A stretch of DNA of 64,000 nucleotides, taken from the NCBI GenBank assembly GCA_032622095.1, contig CP136064.1, positions 180,888,011-180,952,010 of the forward strand, in the 5' to 3' direction. The notes under the pieces are model-generated. The model worked only from the letters and a program-made list of their open reading frames with translations. It was not told the DNA's origin and did no database searches. Made by a program: the position numbers and the translations under genes. How positions within the stretch are numbered: the stretch's first letter is position 1; the number at the start of each line of letters is the position of its first letter. This DNA comes from Siphonodentalium dalli (lineage: Eukaryota; Mollusca; Scaphopoda; Gadilida; Siphonodentaliidae). This document shows, one piece after another, positions 46,966-58,309 of the stretch.

Positions 46966-47037
46966 AATTTTAGGAGAATAGGGAACTGGGAACTGGGAAC
47001 GGAATTCATGGAGCTCGTGTCACAACATATCCTCGCG

Positions 47038-48290
47038 CAAATACGCACATAATCGGCCCATAATGTGAAATAAGTACATAATATGATTATTTAATTGTAA
47101 AATAAGCAGATAATAGATCATATCGTTATCTGGTTCTATGGCGCGGGCCACATTGAAAACACATGTTTAAGAGCTTACACTTGAAAGTCGTAAGTTGGCT
47201 TATTTGTGTCATTTTCCGCACACAATCTGTTTACAATCGACTCATTGTCAGTCGATAATGTGACTATGCTCTCATTTTTAGCACATTATCGACTCAAAAT
47301 GAGGCGATTCTAAGCAGATTATCTACCTAAAAAAATATTTATTATAAGCAGATAATGTGCCCGTTTTTTTTTGGGAACAGGCTGTTTAAAACAGTACAAT
47401 ATGGGACTATTTACATACGAAATAAGCCCATATTGGCATTATTTAATCTAACCTTTTTCCATCAACACGACTTACCAAAGCTACGCTCTTTTTACGGTGT
47501 TCTCACTGTGGCTCGCGCCAATCAACGGAATAAGGGTTTAAGCTTAATATGTGCTTATTTCAGAATCAGATTATGGGCTTATTTTCTCAATGAACAGGCT
47601 GAAAAATAACACGAATAAACCAACACAAGACTTTCCATGTACATTTCATCCTCGTGAAAATAAGCACATAACGGTTTTATTTTAATGTGCGAAATAAGCT
47701 CATATTGGCGTTATTTAATATAAGCTTTATATATGGACCTAAAACGCGGTTTTTTTAAACAGTCCAATATGGGACTATTTTCGTACGAAATAAACCCATA
47801 TTATTATTATTAATCTAGCTTTTTTCATCGACATGACCAATATCAGATGCACACTCTTTATGTTTTATATATGCGACCCTCGCGATTCAATGGCGTAATG
47901 GCTATAAGCTCACTGTGGGCTTATTTCTGAATCAAATAAGTCTATTGAATCATATGTTGATATTTATTTCCACTATGAACCTATTTTTGTGAGGATATGT
48001 TACGATCAAAAACGGTAGATTTAATAATACCAATATGGGCTTTTTGCGTCCGGAGATAGTCCCATATTCGACTGTTTTAAAAACTGAATTTTAAGTCCAT
48101 ATAGAGCGTATATTGTGATTAAATAATACCAATAGGGACTTATTTCGCTCATTAAAATAAGACCGTTGCGTGCTTATTTGTATGGAAATCATGGTCCCAT
48201 ATTGGACGTTTATCTCCACACAGAGCCTATATTGATATGAGCTTATTTCGCTCATCAAATGCAATTTAATAATACCAATTAGACCACGAA
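47038..48290. repeat. AATAAGC palindromic-module mosaic, block 3
   Basis: This continues the mosaic to the inner edge of the right satellite array and includes a hairpin module at 47205-47385. Homology to the mosaic ends near GCTTATTTCGCTCATCAAAT (48241-48260). Confidence 0.82.
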
Positions 48291-48479
48291 CAAACAAATA
48301 TTCACCTCCCCACTGAGACCAAAATCCCTTTCATGTGGCCAAATTGTTTTGTTCAGTGCCTGCCTATATTCTAAAGTCAAATGTGGAATCATTTTCAGAA
48401 TGAGTAGAGTCTGAGACTGACCCCAAAATATTATTTCATAATCACAGGTGTTGCATGGTCCATTGGAATTTATCATGGG

Positions 48480-51400
48480 TGCTGCAGGTGTTGGGCCAGC
48501 TCCGTGCCCTTCAATCCCAACCAGGAGCTCAAACTTCAGTAAATATTTTATGCAGATGCAGATCTATCCATTAACAAATTAATGGGTACTGGGCCCAATT
48601 CAAGTTAAAAAATACCCAATCGACTTTAAACACAAATATTCACCTCACCTGAGCCCAAAATCCCTTCAACGTGCCCAAACATTAAATGGGTTACTGGGCC
48701 CAATTCAAGTTAAAATTATCCATTTGACTATTAAACACAAATATTCACCTCCCCCTCAGCCCAAAATCCCTTCCAGGTGCCCAAATAATATTTTTTTCGG
48801 TGTCTGAGATAACACTGACCCCAAAATATTATTTTATAGGTACCAGTGCCATATGTTTTATCATGGGTGGTATGGGTGTTGGACTGATTCCTAAGCCTAA
48901 AATACCAATATGGCTATTAAAAACACAAATATTCCTCTCCCCTCGCCCAAATTCCCTTCCAGGTAACAAAATATTTTCTGTTGATCGCCTGCCTATACTC
49001 TAAAGTCATATGTGGAATCATGTTTCATAAATGAGTGTTGTCTGATTGAACACTGACCCCAAAATATGATTCTATAGGCACAGATGCTGTATGGTTTACC
49101 ATTGGTGCTGTGGGTGTTGGGCTGGCTCCATACTCTTAAATCCAATACGGGAAATCATTTACATAGGTGCTTACCTATTCAAAAGCCCTGGATGTAGATA
49201 TCAATAATGGCACAATATAAGTTAAATATACCAACTTGACTATTAAAATTCCTAATATTCCACTCCCCTTGACCAGAGCCCAAAATAACTTCCAGGTGCC
49301 AAAATATATCATTTTCAGAATGGGCATAGTCTGAGACCCAGAAAAATTATTTTATAGGCACGGGTGCTGTATGGTTTCATCATGGGTGCCGTGGGTGTTG
49401 GGCTGTCACCACACCCTTAAAACCCACTGAGGAGCCCAAACTTTTGCACATCTTCTTAAACAGATGAATATATTTCCAAAAACACTAAAAGTACTGGAAG
49501 TTGATATCTATAATGGGTCACAATTCAAGTTAAATATACCAACTTAACTATTAAAAAACCCAAATATTCCCCTCCCCCTGACCAGAGCCCAAAATACCAT
49601 TCAGGTGCCCAAAGAATTGTTTTACCATTGCCTACATATATTCTGAAGTAAACTGGATTAATTTTCAGAATAGGTATAGTCTGAGAGAACACTGACCCAG
49701 AAATATGTTTTCATAGCCGCTGTATGGTTTCATCATGGGTGCCGTGGGTGTTGGGCTGTCACCATCTCCTAAAAACCCACTGAGGAGCCAAAACTTTTGC
49801 ACATATTCTTATACAGATGAAACACTAAAAGTACAGGAAGTAGAAATCTATAATGGGTCACAATTCACGTTAAAAATACCAATTTAACTTTTAAAATACC
49901 CAAATATTCCCCCCCCCCCTGACCAAAGCCCAAAATCCCATTCATATGCTCAAATAATTTTTTTTCTCATTGCCTATATATATTCTAAAAGTCAACTGTA
50001 GAGTAATTTTCAGAATGGGTATAGTCTGAGAGATCACCGATTCAGAAATATGTTTTCATAGGCACGGGTGCTGTATGGTTTTTGTCATGGGAGCTGTGTG
50101 TGTTGGGCTGTCTCCATAACTTTAAAACCCACCGTGGAGCCCAAACTTTGTGCAAACCATTTGTATAGATGCATAGTTGCATACCTATCCAAAAACTATA
50201 AAAGTGCTGGAAATAGATACCTATAATGGATCATATGACCCAATTCAAGTTAAATATACCAATTTAACTTGAATTGTCATGGGTGCTGTGGGTGTTGGGC
50301 TGTCTCCATACCCTTAAAACCCACTAAGGAGCCCAAACTTTTGCATATCTTCTTATAATGATGCAGATCTTTCCAAAAACACTAGGAGACCTAGAAGTAT
50401 ATACCTATAATGGGTCACAGGACCCAATTCCAGTTAAATATACCAATTTAACCATTAAAAAAAACAAATATTCCCCCCTGACCAGAGCCCAAAATGCCAT
50501 TCAGGTGCCCAAATCATCTTTTCCCATTGCCTCTATATATTCTAAAGTGAAATGTGGAATCATTTTCAGAATGGGTATAGTCTGAGAGATGGCTGACTCA
50601 GAAATATGTTTTCATAGGCACGGGTGCTGTATGGTTTTATCATGGGTGCTGTGGGTGTTGGGCTGTTTCCATACCCTTAAAACCCACCGAGGAGCCCAAA
50701 CTTTGTGCAAACTATTTGCATAGATGCATACCTATCCACAAACAACAAAAGTGCTGGAAGTAGATACATATAATGGGTCATATGGCCCAATTCAAGTTAA
50801 ATATACCAATTTAACTTGAATTGTCATGGGTGCTGTGGGTGTTGGGCTGTCTCCATACCCTTAAAACCCACTAAGGAGCCCAAACTTTTAGCATATCTTC
50901 TTATAATGATGCAGATCTTTCCAAAAACACTAGGAGACCTAGAAGTATATACCTATAATGGGTCACAGGACCCAATTCCAGTTAAATATACCAATTTAAC
51001 CATTAAAAAAAACAAATATTCCCCCCTGACCAGAGCCCAAAATGCCATTCAGGTGCCCAAATCATCTTTTCCCATTGCCTCTATATATTCTAAAGTGAAA
51101 TGTGGAATCATTTTCAGAATGGGTATAGTCTGAGAGATGGCTGACTCAGAAATATGTTTTCATAGGCACGGGTGCTGTATGGTTTTATCATGGGTGCTGT
51201 GGGTGTTGGGCTGTTTCCATACCCTTAAAACCCACCGAGGAGCCCAAACTTTGTGCAAACTATTTGCATAGATGCATACCTATCCACAAACAACAAAATT
51301 GCTGGAAGTAGATACATATAATGGGTCATATGATCCAATTCAAGTTAAATATACCAATTTAACTTGAATTGTCATGGGTGCTGGGCTGTCTCCATACCCT

Positions 51401-54400
51401 TAAAACCCACTAAGGAGCCCAAACTTTTGCATATCTTCTTATAATGATGCAGATCTTTCCAAAAACACTAGGAGACCTAGAAGTATATACCTATAATGGG
51501 TCACAGGACCCAATTCCAGTTAAATATACCAATTTAACCATTAAAAAAAAAAAATATTCCCCCCTGACCAGAGCCCAAAATGCCATTCAGGTGCCCAAAT
51601 CATCTTTTCCCATTGCCTCTATATATTCTAAAGTGAAATGTGGAATCATTTTCAGAATGGGTATAGTCTGAGAGATGGCTGACTCAGAAATATGTTTTCA
51701 TAGGCACGGGTGCTGTATGGTTTTATCATGGGTGCTGTGGGTGTTGGGCTGTTTCATACCCTTAAAACCCACTGAGGAGCCCAAACTTTGTGCAAACTAT
51801 TTGCATAGATGCATACCTATCCACAAACAACAAAAGTGCTGGAAGTAGATACATATAATGGGTCATATGGCCCAATTCAAGTTAAATATACCAATTTAAC
51901 TTGAATTGTCATGGGTGCTGGGCTGTCTCCATACCCTTAAAACCCACTAAGGAGCCCAAACTTTTGCATATCTTCTTATAATGATGCAGATCTTTCCAAA
52001 AACACTAGGAGACCTAGAAGTATATACCTATAATGGGTCACAGGACCCAATTCCAGTTAAATATACCAATTTAACCATTAAAAAAAACAAATATTCCCCC
52101 CTGACCAGAGCCCAAAATGCCATTCAGGTGCCCAAATCATCTTTTCCCATTGCCTCTATATATTCTAAAGTGAAATGTGGAATCATTTTCAGAATGGGTA
52201 TAGTCTGAGAGATGGCTGACTCAGAAATATGTTTTCATAGGCACGGGTGCTGTATGGTTTTATCATGGGTGCTGTGGGTGTTGGGCTGTTTCCATACCCT
52301 TAAAACCCACCGAGGAGCCCAAACTTTGTGCAAACTATTTGCATAGATGCATACCTATCCACAAACAACAAAAGTGCTGGAAGTAGATACATATAATGGG
52401 TCATATGGCCCAATTCAAGTTAAATATACCAATTTAACTTGAATTGTCATGGGTGCTGGGCTGTCTCCATACCCTTAAAACCCACTAAGGAGCCCAAACT
52501 TTTGCATATCTTCTTATAATGATGCAGATCTTTCCAAAAACACTAGGAGACCTAGAAGTATATACCTATAATGGGTCACAGGACCCAATTCCAGTTAAAT
52601 ATACCAATTTAACCATTAAAAAAAACAAATATTCCCCCCTGACCAGAGCCCAAAATGCCATTCAGGTGCCCAAATCATCTTTTCCCATTGCCTCTATATA
52701 TTCTAAAGTGAAATGTGGAATCATTTTCAGAATGGGTATAGTCTGAGAGATGGCTGACTCAGAAATATGTTTTCATAGGCACGGGTGCTGTATGGTTTTA
52801 TCATGGGTGCTGTGGGTGTTGGGCTGTTTCCATACCCTTAAAACCCACCGAGGAGCCCAAACTTTGTGCAAACTATTTGCATAGATGCATACCTATCCAC
52901 AAACAACAAAAGTGCTGGAAGTAGATACATATAATGGGTCATATGGCCCAATTCAAGTTAAATATACCAATTTAACTTGAATTGTCATGGGTGCTGGGCT
53001 GTCTACATACCCTTAAAACCCACTAAGGAGCCCAAACTTTTGCATATCTTCTTATAATGATGCAGATCTTTCCAAAAACACTAGGAGACCTAGAAGTATA
53101 TACCTATAATGGGTCACAGGACCCAATTCCAGTTAAATATACCAATTTAACCATTAAAAAAAACAAATATTCCCCCCTGACCAGAGCCCAAAATGCCATT
53201 CAGGTGCCCAAATCATCTTTTCCCATTGCCTCTATATATTCTAAAGTGAAATGTGGAATCATTTTCAGAATGGGTATAGTCTGAGAGATGGCTGACTCAG
53301 AAATATGTTTTCATAGGCACGGGTGCTGTATGGTTTTATCATGGGTGCTGTGGGTGTTGGGCTGTTTCCATACCCTTAAAACCCACTGAGGAGCCCAAAC
53401 TTTGTGCAAACTTTTTGCATAGATGCATACCTATCCACAAACAACAAAAGTGCTGGAAGTAGATACATATAATGGGTCATATGGCCCAATTCAAGTTAAA
53501 TATACCAATTTAACTTGAATTGTCATGGGTGCTGGGCTGTCTCCATACCCTTAAAACCCACTAAGGAGCCCAAACTTTTGCATATCTTCTTATAATGATG
53601 CAGATCTTTCCAAAAACACTAGGAGACCTAGAAGTATATACCTATAATGGGTCACAGGACCCAATTCCAGTTAAATATACCAATTTAACCATTAAAAAAA
53701 ACAAATATTCCCCCCTGACCAGAGCCCAAAATGCCATTCAGGTGCCCAAATCATCTTTTCCCATTGCCTCTATATATTCTAAAGTGAAATGTGGAATCAT
53801 TTTCAGAATGGGTATAGTCTGAGAGATGGCTGACTCAGAAATAAGTTTTCATAGGCATGGGTGCTGTATGGTTTTATCATGGGTGCTGTGGGTGTTGGGC
53901 TGTTTCCATACCCTTAAAACCCACCGAAGAGCCCAAACTTTGTGCAAACTATTTGCATATATGCATACCTATCCACAAACAACAAAAGTGCTGGAAGTAG
54001 ATACATATAATGGGTCATATGGCCCAATTCAAGTTAAATATACCAATTTAACTTGAATTGTCATGGGTGCTGTGGGTGTTGGGCTGTCTCCATACCCTTA
54101 AAACCCACTAAGGAGCCCAAACTTTTAGCATATCTTCTTATAATGATGCAGATCTTTCCAAAAACACTAGGAGACCTAGAAGTATATACATATAATGGGT
54201 CACAGGACCCAATTCCAGTTAAATATACCAATTTAACCATTAAAAAACCCAAATATTCCCCCCTGACCAGAGCCCAAAATGCCATTCAGGTGCCCAAATC
54301 ATTTTTTCCCATTGCCTCTATATATTCTAAAGTGAAATGTGGAATCATTTTCAGAATGGGTATAGTCTGAGAGATGGCTGACTCAGAAATATGTTTTCAT

Positions 54401-54560
54401 AGGCACGGGTGCTGTATGGTTTTATCATGGGTGCTGTGGGTGTTGGGCTGTCTCCATACCCTTAAAACCCACCGAGGAGCCCAAACTTTGTGCAAACTAT
54501 TTGCATAGATGCATACCTATCCACAAACAACAAAAGTGCTGGAAGTAGATACCTAACAGT
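48480..54560. repeat. ~538-bp satellite, right array (about 11 units, inverted relative to the left array)
   Basis: ATGATGCAGATCTTTCC recurs at 50358, 50906, 51444, 51981, 52519, 53057, 53595 and 54143, with spacings of 548, 538, 537, 538, 538, 538 and 548 bp. The 548-bp units carry a longer GGGTGCTGTGGGTGTTGGGC plus one extra base. Units from 51.4 to 53.8 kb differ only at scattered positions, so this part was amplified or converted recently. Units from 48.5 to 50.3 kb are diverged and partly collapsed. The recurring 75- or 105-residue frames are satellite translations. Confidence 0.97.
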
Positions 54561-55004
54561 GATGGAATAGGTTATGTACAGTGCCCAAATTGGAGTTAAA
54601 TGAATGATACTAATTTTAATATTTAAAAAAAAACATATAGTTGCCTTAGGCTACCCTGAGCCCAAAATCGGTTCTAATAAGTTATATGTGCCCAAGTCAT
54701 AATTATAGATCCCAAGTGAACCAGTTTTCAACATATGTAATATATGACACAAAACCCCCCTGCCAACTGTGACTATAAACATGGCCTAAACGAATATATA
54801 TATCTGGTAATTGTTTGTATTATTTTGATTGCAACTGTACTACTGATAGCTAGTATAGGCGTTATCATTGCATTCGTAGTAAAATATCATATCAGATCTC
54901 GTATTGCGCATGTGCTAGCGGATGTTTTCATTGTGTGTTTATATTATTTGTTGTGGGTGGGTGGTTGGTCTCCCGTCTGGAGCATTCCCTATTAGTAAAA
55001 AGTT

Positions 55005-55229
55005 ACTTTTCTGGTGTTTGTTTATATTATGATGGTAAACATAAAGAGCGTTCTTTGTTAGTGAATTCCTGATATGGAACTAATAAAGAGCGTTTATGCC
55101 ATTTGTGTGTGATTAGCCAGTAGCATTGTGCTGTCTTCTGTAACACAATCAGGCTCTTGCTTAGGTAAAATATAGTAGGTATTTATGATAACATGCGGTT
55201 TACGTGATGGTCATGGTATATATGAACGG
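55005..55229. repeat. Inverted third copy of duplication sequence
   Basis: This is the reverse complement of about 11213-11445: TGGTGTTTGTTTATATTATG, AAGAGCGTT, AGTAGCATTGTGCTGTCTTC and GTGATGGTCATGGTATATAT. It joins the end of copy B's shared block to the start of its interior, so copy B has the ancestral arrangement and copy A the altered one. Confidence 0.88.
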
Positions 55230-55724
55230 AAAGGTCTGAATCAGCCCCCGCTTCTACGGTATGGGAACCAAAAATAGGCGTGGTTTCATCCAAATATGGA
55301 GATTTGGGGTGTGGTCTCAAACATGTTCTCATCAGAATACACGTGGTTTCAAAGGGTGCTTATCAGAATACACGTGGTTTCAACATGTGCTTATCAGCTG
55401 TTTCTGGACAACTTCCGGTGACTACAATTCGAGGCAAATTAGTGGAATAGGATGAGTGAAATAATCGTTGCCATTCCTTATATAAGAGAAAGAATAGCTG
55501 CCAAATACACTAAAACGAGGAAAATATATGTAGTTTCGTATGGAAGGTAATCGGGAATTTTTCTATAGGCCAAGGAGTGAATGCCAATTGGGAAAGTTAA
55601 ATAAGTATCCTAACTTCGTCTATAAAACTACCTAACAGTATCACAGTGTAACACTAGTAACAGATCAGGGCGAACAACACAAGTTACACATCTGGCTAAA
55701 CTAAATCGATTTGTGATAAATACA
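55230..55724. other. Non-coding stretch
   Basis: ATCAGAATACACGTGGTTTC occurs twice about 31 bp apart near 55331 and 55362. The open frame 55261-55455 covers this short duplication and has no domain. Confidence 0.5.
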
Positions 55725-55892
55725 TGTTATTGCTGCAGTGAATTGATCTGGGGCGAAGTATCACGTTCTCGTTGAAGAGGTCAGATAGCTGGATCAAACG
55801 AGCCACCACAGGCGTCAAGTTTGATCCAGCGATCTGACCTCTTCAACGAGACGTGATACTTCGCCCCAGATCAATTCACTGCAGCAATAACA
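55725..55892. repeat. Long near-perfect hairpin, ~75-bp stem and 19-nt loop
   Basis: The left arm 55725-55799 (TGTTATTGCTGCAGTGAATT to TGGATCAAAC) is the reverse complement of the right arm 55819-55892, apart from a 3-base and a 2-base difference. The loop is 55800-55818. Immediately downstream GATCGGATCAAACTGCAGCTGATCCGATGG near 55906-55934 (read as two 14-bp halves) forms a second small hairpin sharing GGATCAAAC. It could be a young foldback MITE or a transcribed hairpin source of small RNA. Confidence 0.93.
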
Positions 55893-56216
55893 GGTTTATT
55901 ATATGATCGGATCAAACTGCAGCTGATCCGATGGCCAGGAAATGATCGCTATACAATAGCGGTATTGGGGAAAGAAAAGCGATAGTCATATAATAATGAA
56001 TAGTATCAATAAATAAATATTCTGTGTGTTTCATTAATTTTAAAAGAAATCGGAATAATTTTTTTTCGATGTATATTGGTTGAAAACTTGAAAGATAATT
56101 ATAGTGACTCTTTTGCATGTTTTGGGAAGTTATCCCAGATAATGCCAATGTATGTAGCTGCTCGGGTAGTTCACCCTGCATGACCTTATGTGGGTAGGGT
56201 TAATTACATGCTATTA

Positions 56217-56350
56217 CAGGTACTCAATTTGATCAGATGCTCCTAAATTAATATTTCTTTGGTTTGGGTGTAAAAATCATCGATTTGATTCGTGTCGAGG
56301 AACATACCCGGCCATCAAAGCTCACAGTGATCAGATATAAATTTTTGAAG
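56217..56350. mobile_element. MITE family P, half copy
   Basis: From AGGTACTCAATTTGATCAGA through GGAACATACCCGGCCATCAA to TTTTTGAAGTG it matches the left third of the family (compare 521-660). The right half and right terminus are missing. Confidence 0.7.
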
Positions 56351-56921
56351 TGTGTACTGAGTTGACTTTACCAGCTTATCTTGTCGCGACTTACATTTCA
56401 TATATTTTCGTATATCGTGTTGCATCCTTACACTAATATTACACTTCAGACATATATGTAGTGTTTTTTTCCCCAATTAACAGACTATCACATTAAGGGA
56501 TTGACTAATTTTATGATCGTTTTATCACTATACTCGTCTCAAATATTAACCTCAGACATCAATGCGCATGCCCAGACATTGTCATTCATGCTTGCCTATG
56601 TTATCATTATGGATTTATAATGATTAATATGAAAATACTCTTGATGTTAAGACATCTGCACATGCGGGAGAAATCGATTCTCTTTCGTATTTTGGAGGTT
56701 TTATCTATGACAATCTGGGAGTATCACGTACAATCCGTGATATTTAACAGGTCTATTCATCATGTTAATTGACCTGTGTAAAAGTAATTAATGCAAAGTT
56801 TGCCCCATATATACCATAAACATTGTTTAAAATCATTCTTTATTTATTTTATCATATGAAATATAAACGACAACATACTACTGATAACAATGACAAAATA
56901 ACATGATAGTGCATTGATATA

Positions 56922-57145
56922 TAATAATAACATGATGGGCTCGATAGGAATGATTAACAGCCCCATGTTATATGCCTCTAATTGTACCAAGGGCTGTTAA
57001 TCATTCCTGTAGGGCTGTTAATAAACCATTGTGCTCGACAATATCATGTTGTTACTATTATTACCACTCGTCCTCATGTCATTACGTGATCGGTGATTTA
57101 ACCGCAAGTGGGCGTTAATGAAAACAAAGCTTCATTAACGCCAAC
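56922..57145. repeat. Two hairpins
   Basis: GGAATGATTAACAGCCC near 56947 pairs with GGGCTGTTAATCATTCC near 56991, and outer TAATAATAACATGATG pairs loosely with CATGTTGTTACTATTATT to about 57061. A second, shorter hairpin follows at about 57103-57145 (AGTGGGCGTTAATGAA with TTCATTAACGCCAACT). GGGCTGTTAAT occurs a second time on the right arm. No gene is seen from here to 58.3 kb. Confidence 0.75.
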
Positions 57146-58015
57146 TTCTGCTAAAGTTGTCTCAAAATTATGGAATCTTATCATGCAGATAAAATATGAT
57201 AATCTACTAGAGAACGCCCTCTAAAGGCTTAATCGCAATAAAGAATGTTGTAACTATTGTTATTGTCCTTAAATTCCCCATACATCATGTGCCTATATAT
57301 TATGATAGACTAGTACTATTAGTACTAATATTACTCGTAGTAGTTAATACCACAATACTGTCAATATTCTATCATGTTTAGTTACAAGATCATAATGTTA
57401 ATTGTTATTACTATTTGATGTGTACTGTACATGTACAATAGTCATCAATTCAAAAACTGATATTTTTTAATGTGTTGAATTTAGTTTAAACTTTAAAATT
57501 TAACTTAAGCAGAGCCTGGTTGAATATCTACCATATGGTGGGTCGTTCCCACCCTCAAGCCATGGTGTCATTGAGACATTCAATGTTATTTTGCTATTTT
57601 GCATGTGAAGAGGTAGACTGCTTGAGACCTCGTGGTAGATATTCTCACTCCAGGCATTCATCTTTTTGGATCTAAATTTTGACCATTTAGCCAAACACAT
57701 TATTTTCATATCAGTGATGATTGTGACACATCATTTCCTTCTGTAGTGTATGAGGACCGGATACGAGTAGCTTAACTTAAAGACTCTAAAAAGCCCGACG
57801 AAGATCGTTTGTGATTATATAAATATAAATTTATTTTACATTCAGGGAAATATGTTAGCTACTCCAAGAAATAAGCTACGTAAAATTTAAAGGGCATATG
57901 TCAACATAACTGGGACCCACTTATGATTCTAACACTATAAATATTTTATCAAATGTTAATAATAATTTAATCATTAAAAAGTCCAAGGTACAACCTTCTG
58001 ACGTTAATTATAGTA

Positions 58016-58140
58016 AGTGTTGGCAGTTGGTATTGCTGTTAAAATAGTCACATCCGTTAAAACCGCCATAAACGGAAATAATATTAATTTATAGACAAAT
58101 TCTGTTCTTATTCCAATCATTAATATCGCATGAATTACAT
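58016..58140. repeat. Diverged copy of the copy-B interior repeat
   Basis: AACCGCCATAAACGGAAATA and ACAAATTCTGTTCTTATTCC align loosely with 23805-23880 (AAACCGCCACAAACAGAAAG, AGACTTTGTCCGTATACAAA). Identity is low, so this is an older member. Confidence 0.45.
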
Positions 58141-58309
58141 GTTATTGTCATGTTACTGTGATGTTAGTACTAGTACTGTGTGTTATGTAAACAAACGACA
58201 TGTTATGTAAACAAACATTATGGAAATACTATGCAATAAGCAACACCGAGAAAACCTCCACTAACTGAACTTTGGTTAGAAATGCCACCAAGTTGTTTAC
58301 AACATATAG

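Larger units (their letters stand above)
43295..47037. mobile_element. Second foldback element, ~3.7 kb, with inverted ~173-bp arrays
   Basis: The ends share an inverted stretch of 50-60 bp: GAATTCCGTTCCCAGTTCCC at 43322 and GGGAACTGGGAACGGAATTC at 46987-47006, plus AAGCTCCATG and CATGGAGCTC. The right copy has GGGAACTGGGAACTGGGAAC, a small internal duplication. Inside lie five tandem units on the left and about six on the right, in opposite orientation. The centre holds a related but diverged tandem family and two AATAAGC fragments. No target duplication was identified and no enzyme is encoded. Confidence 0.85.
23959..54973. mobile_element. Giant foldback-like composite, ~31 kb
   Basis: The outer ends share inverted sequence: GGAGACCAACCACCCAC at 23959-23975 and its reverse complement at 54957-54973, with weaker homology reaching about 100 bp further inward. 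Each end then carries a long array of the same ~538-bp satellite, left array and right array in opposite orientation. The ~20-kb centre is a mosaic of AATAAGC-rich palindromic modules into which a LINE tail, MITEs and two smaller foldback elements have inserted. No transposase or other enzyme is encoded. Tandem-repeat inverted arms resemble FB and TU foldback elements in plan; whether the whole unit ever moved as one is inference. Confidence 0.6.

Noticed and set aside
50358-54370. A family of near-identical 75- and 105-residue reading frames repeated at ~538-bp spacing
   Set aside because: They are translations of the satellite. They begin at arbitrary ATGs, show no domain or synonymous bias, and the array also exists in the opposite orientation without them.
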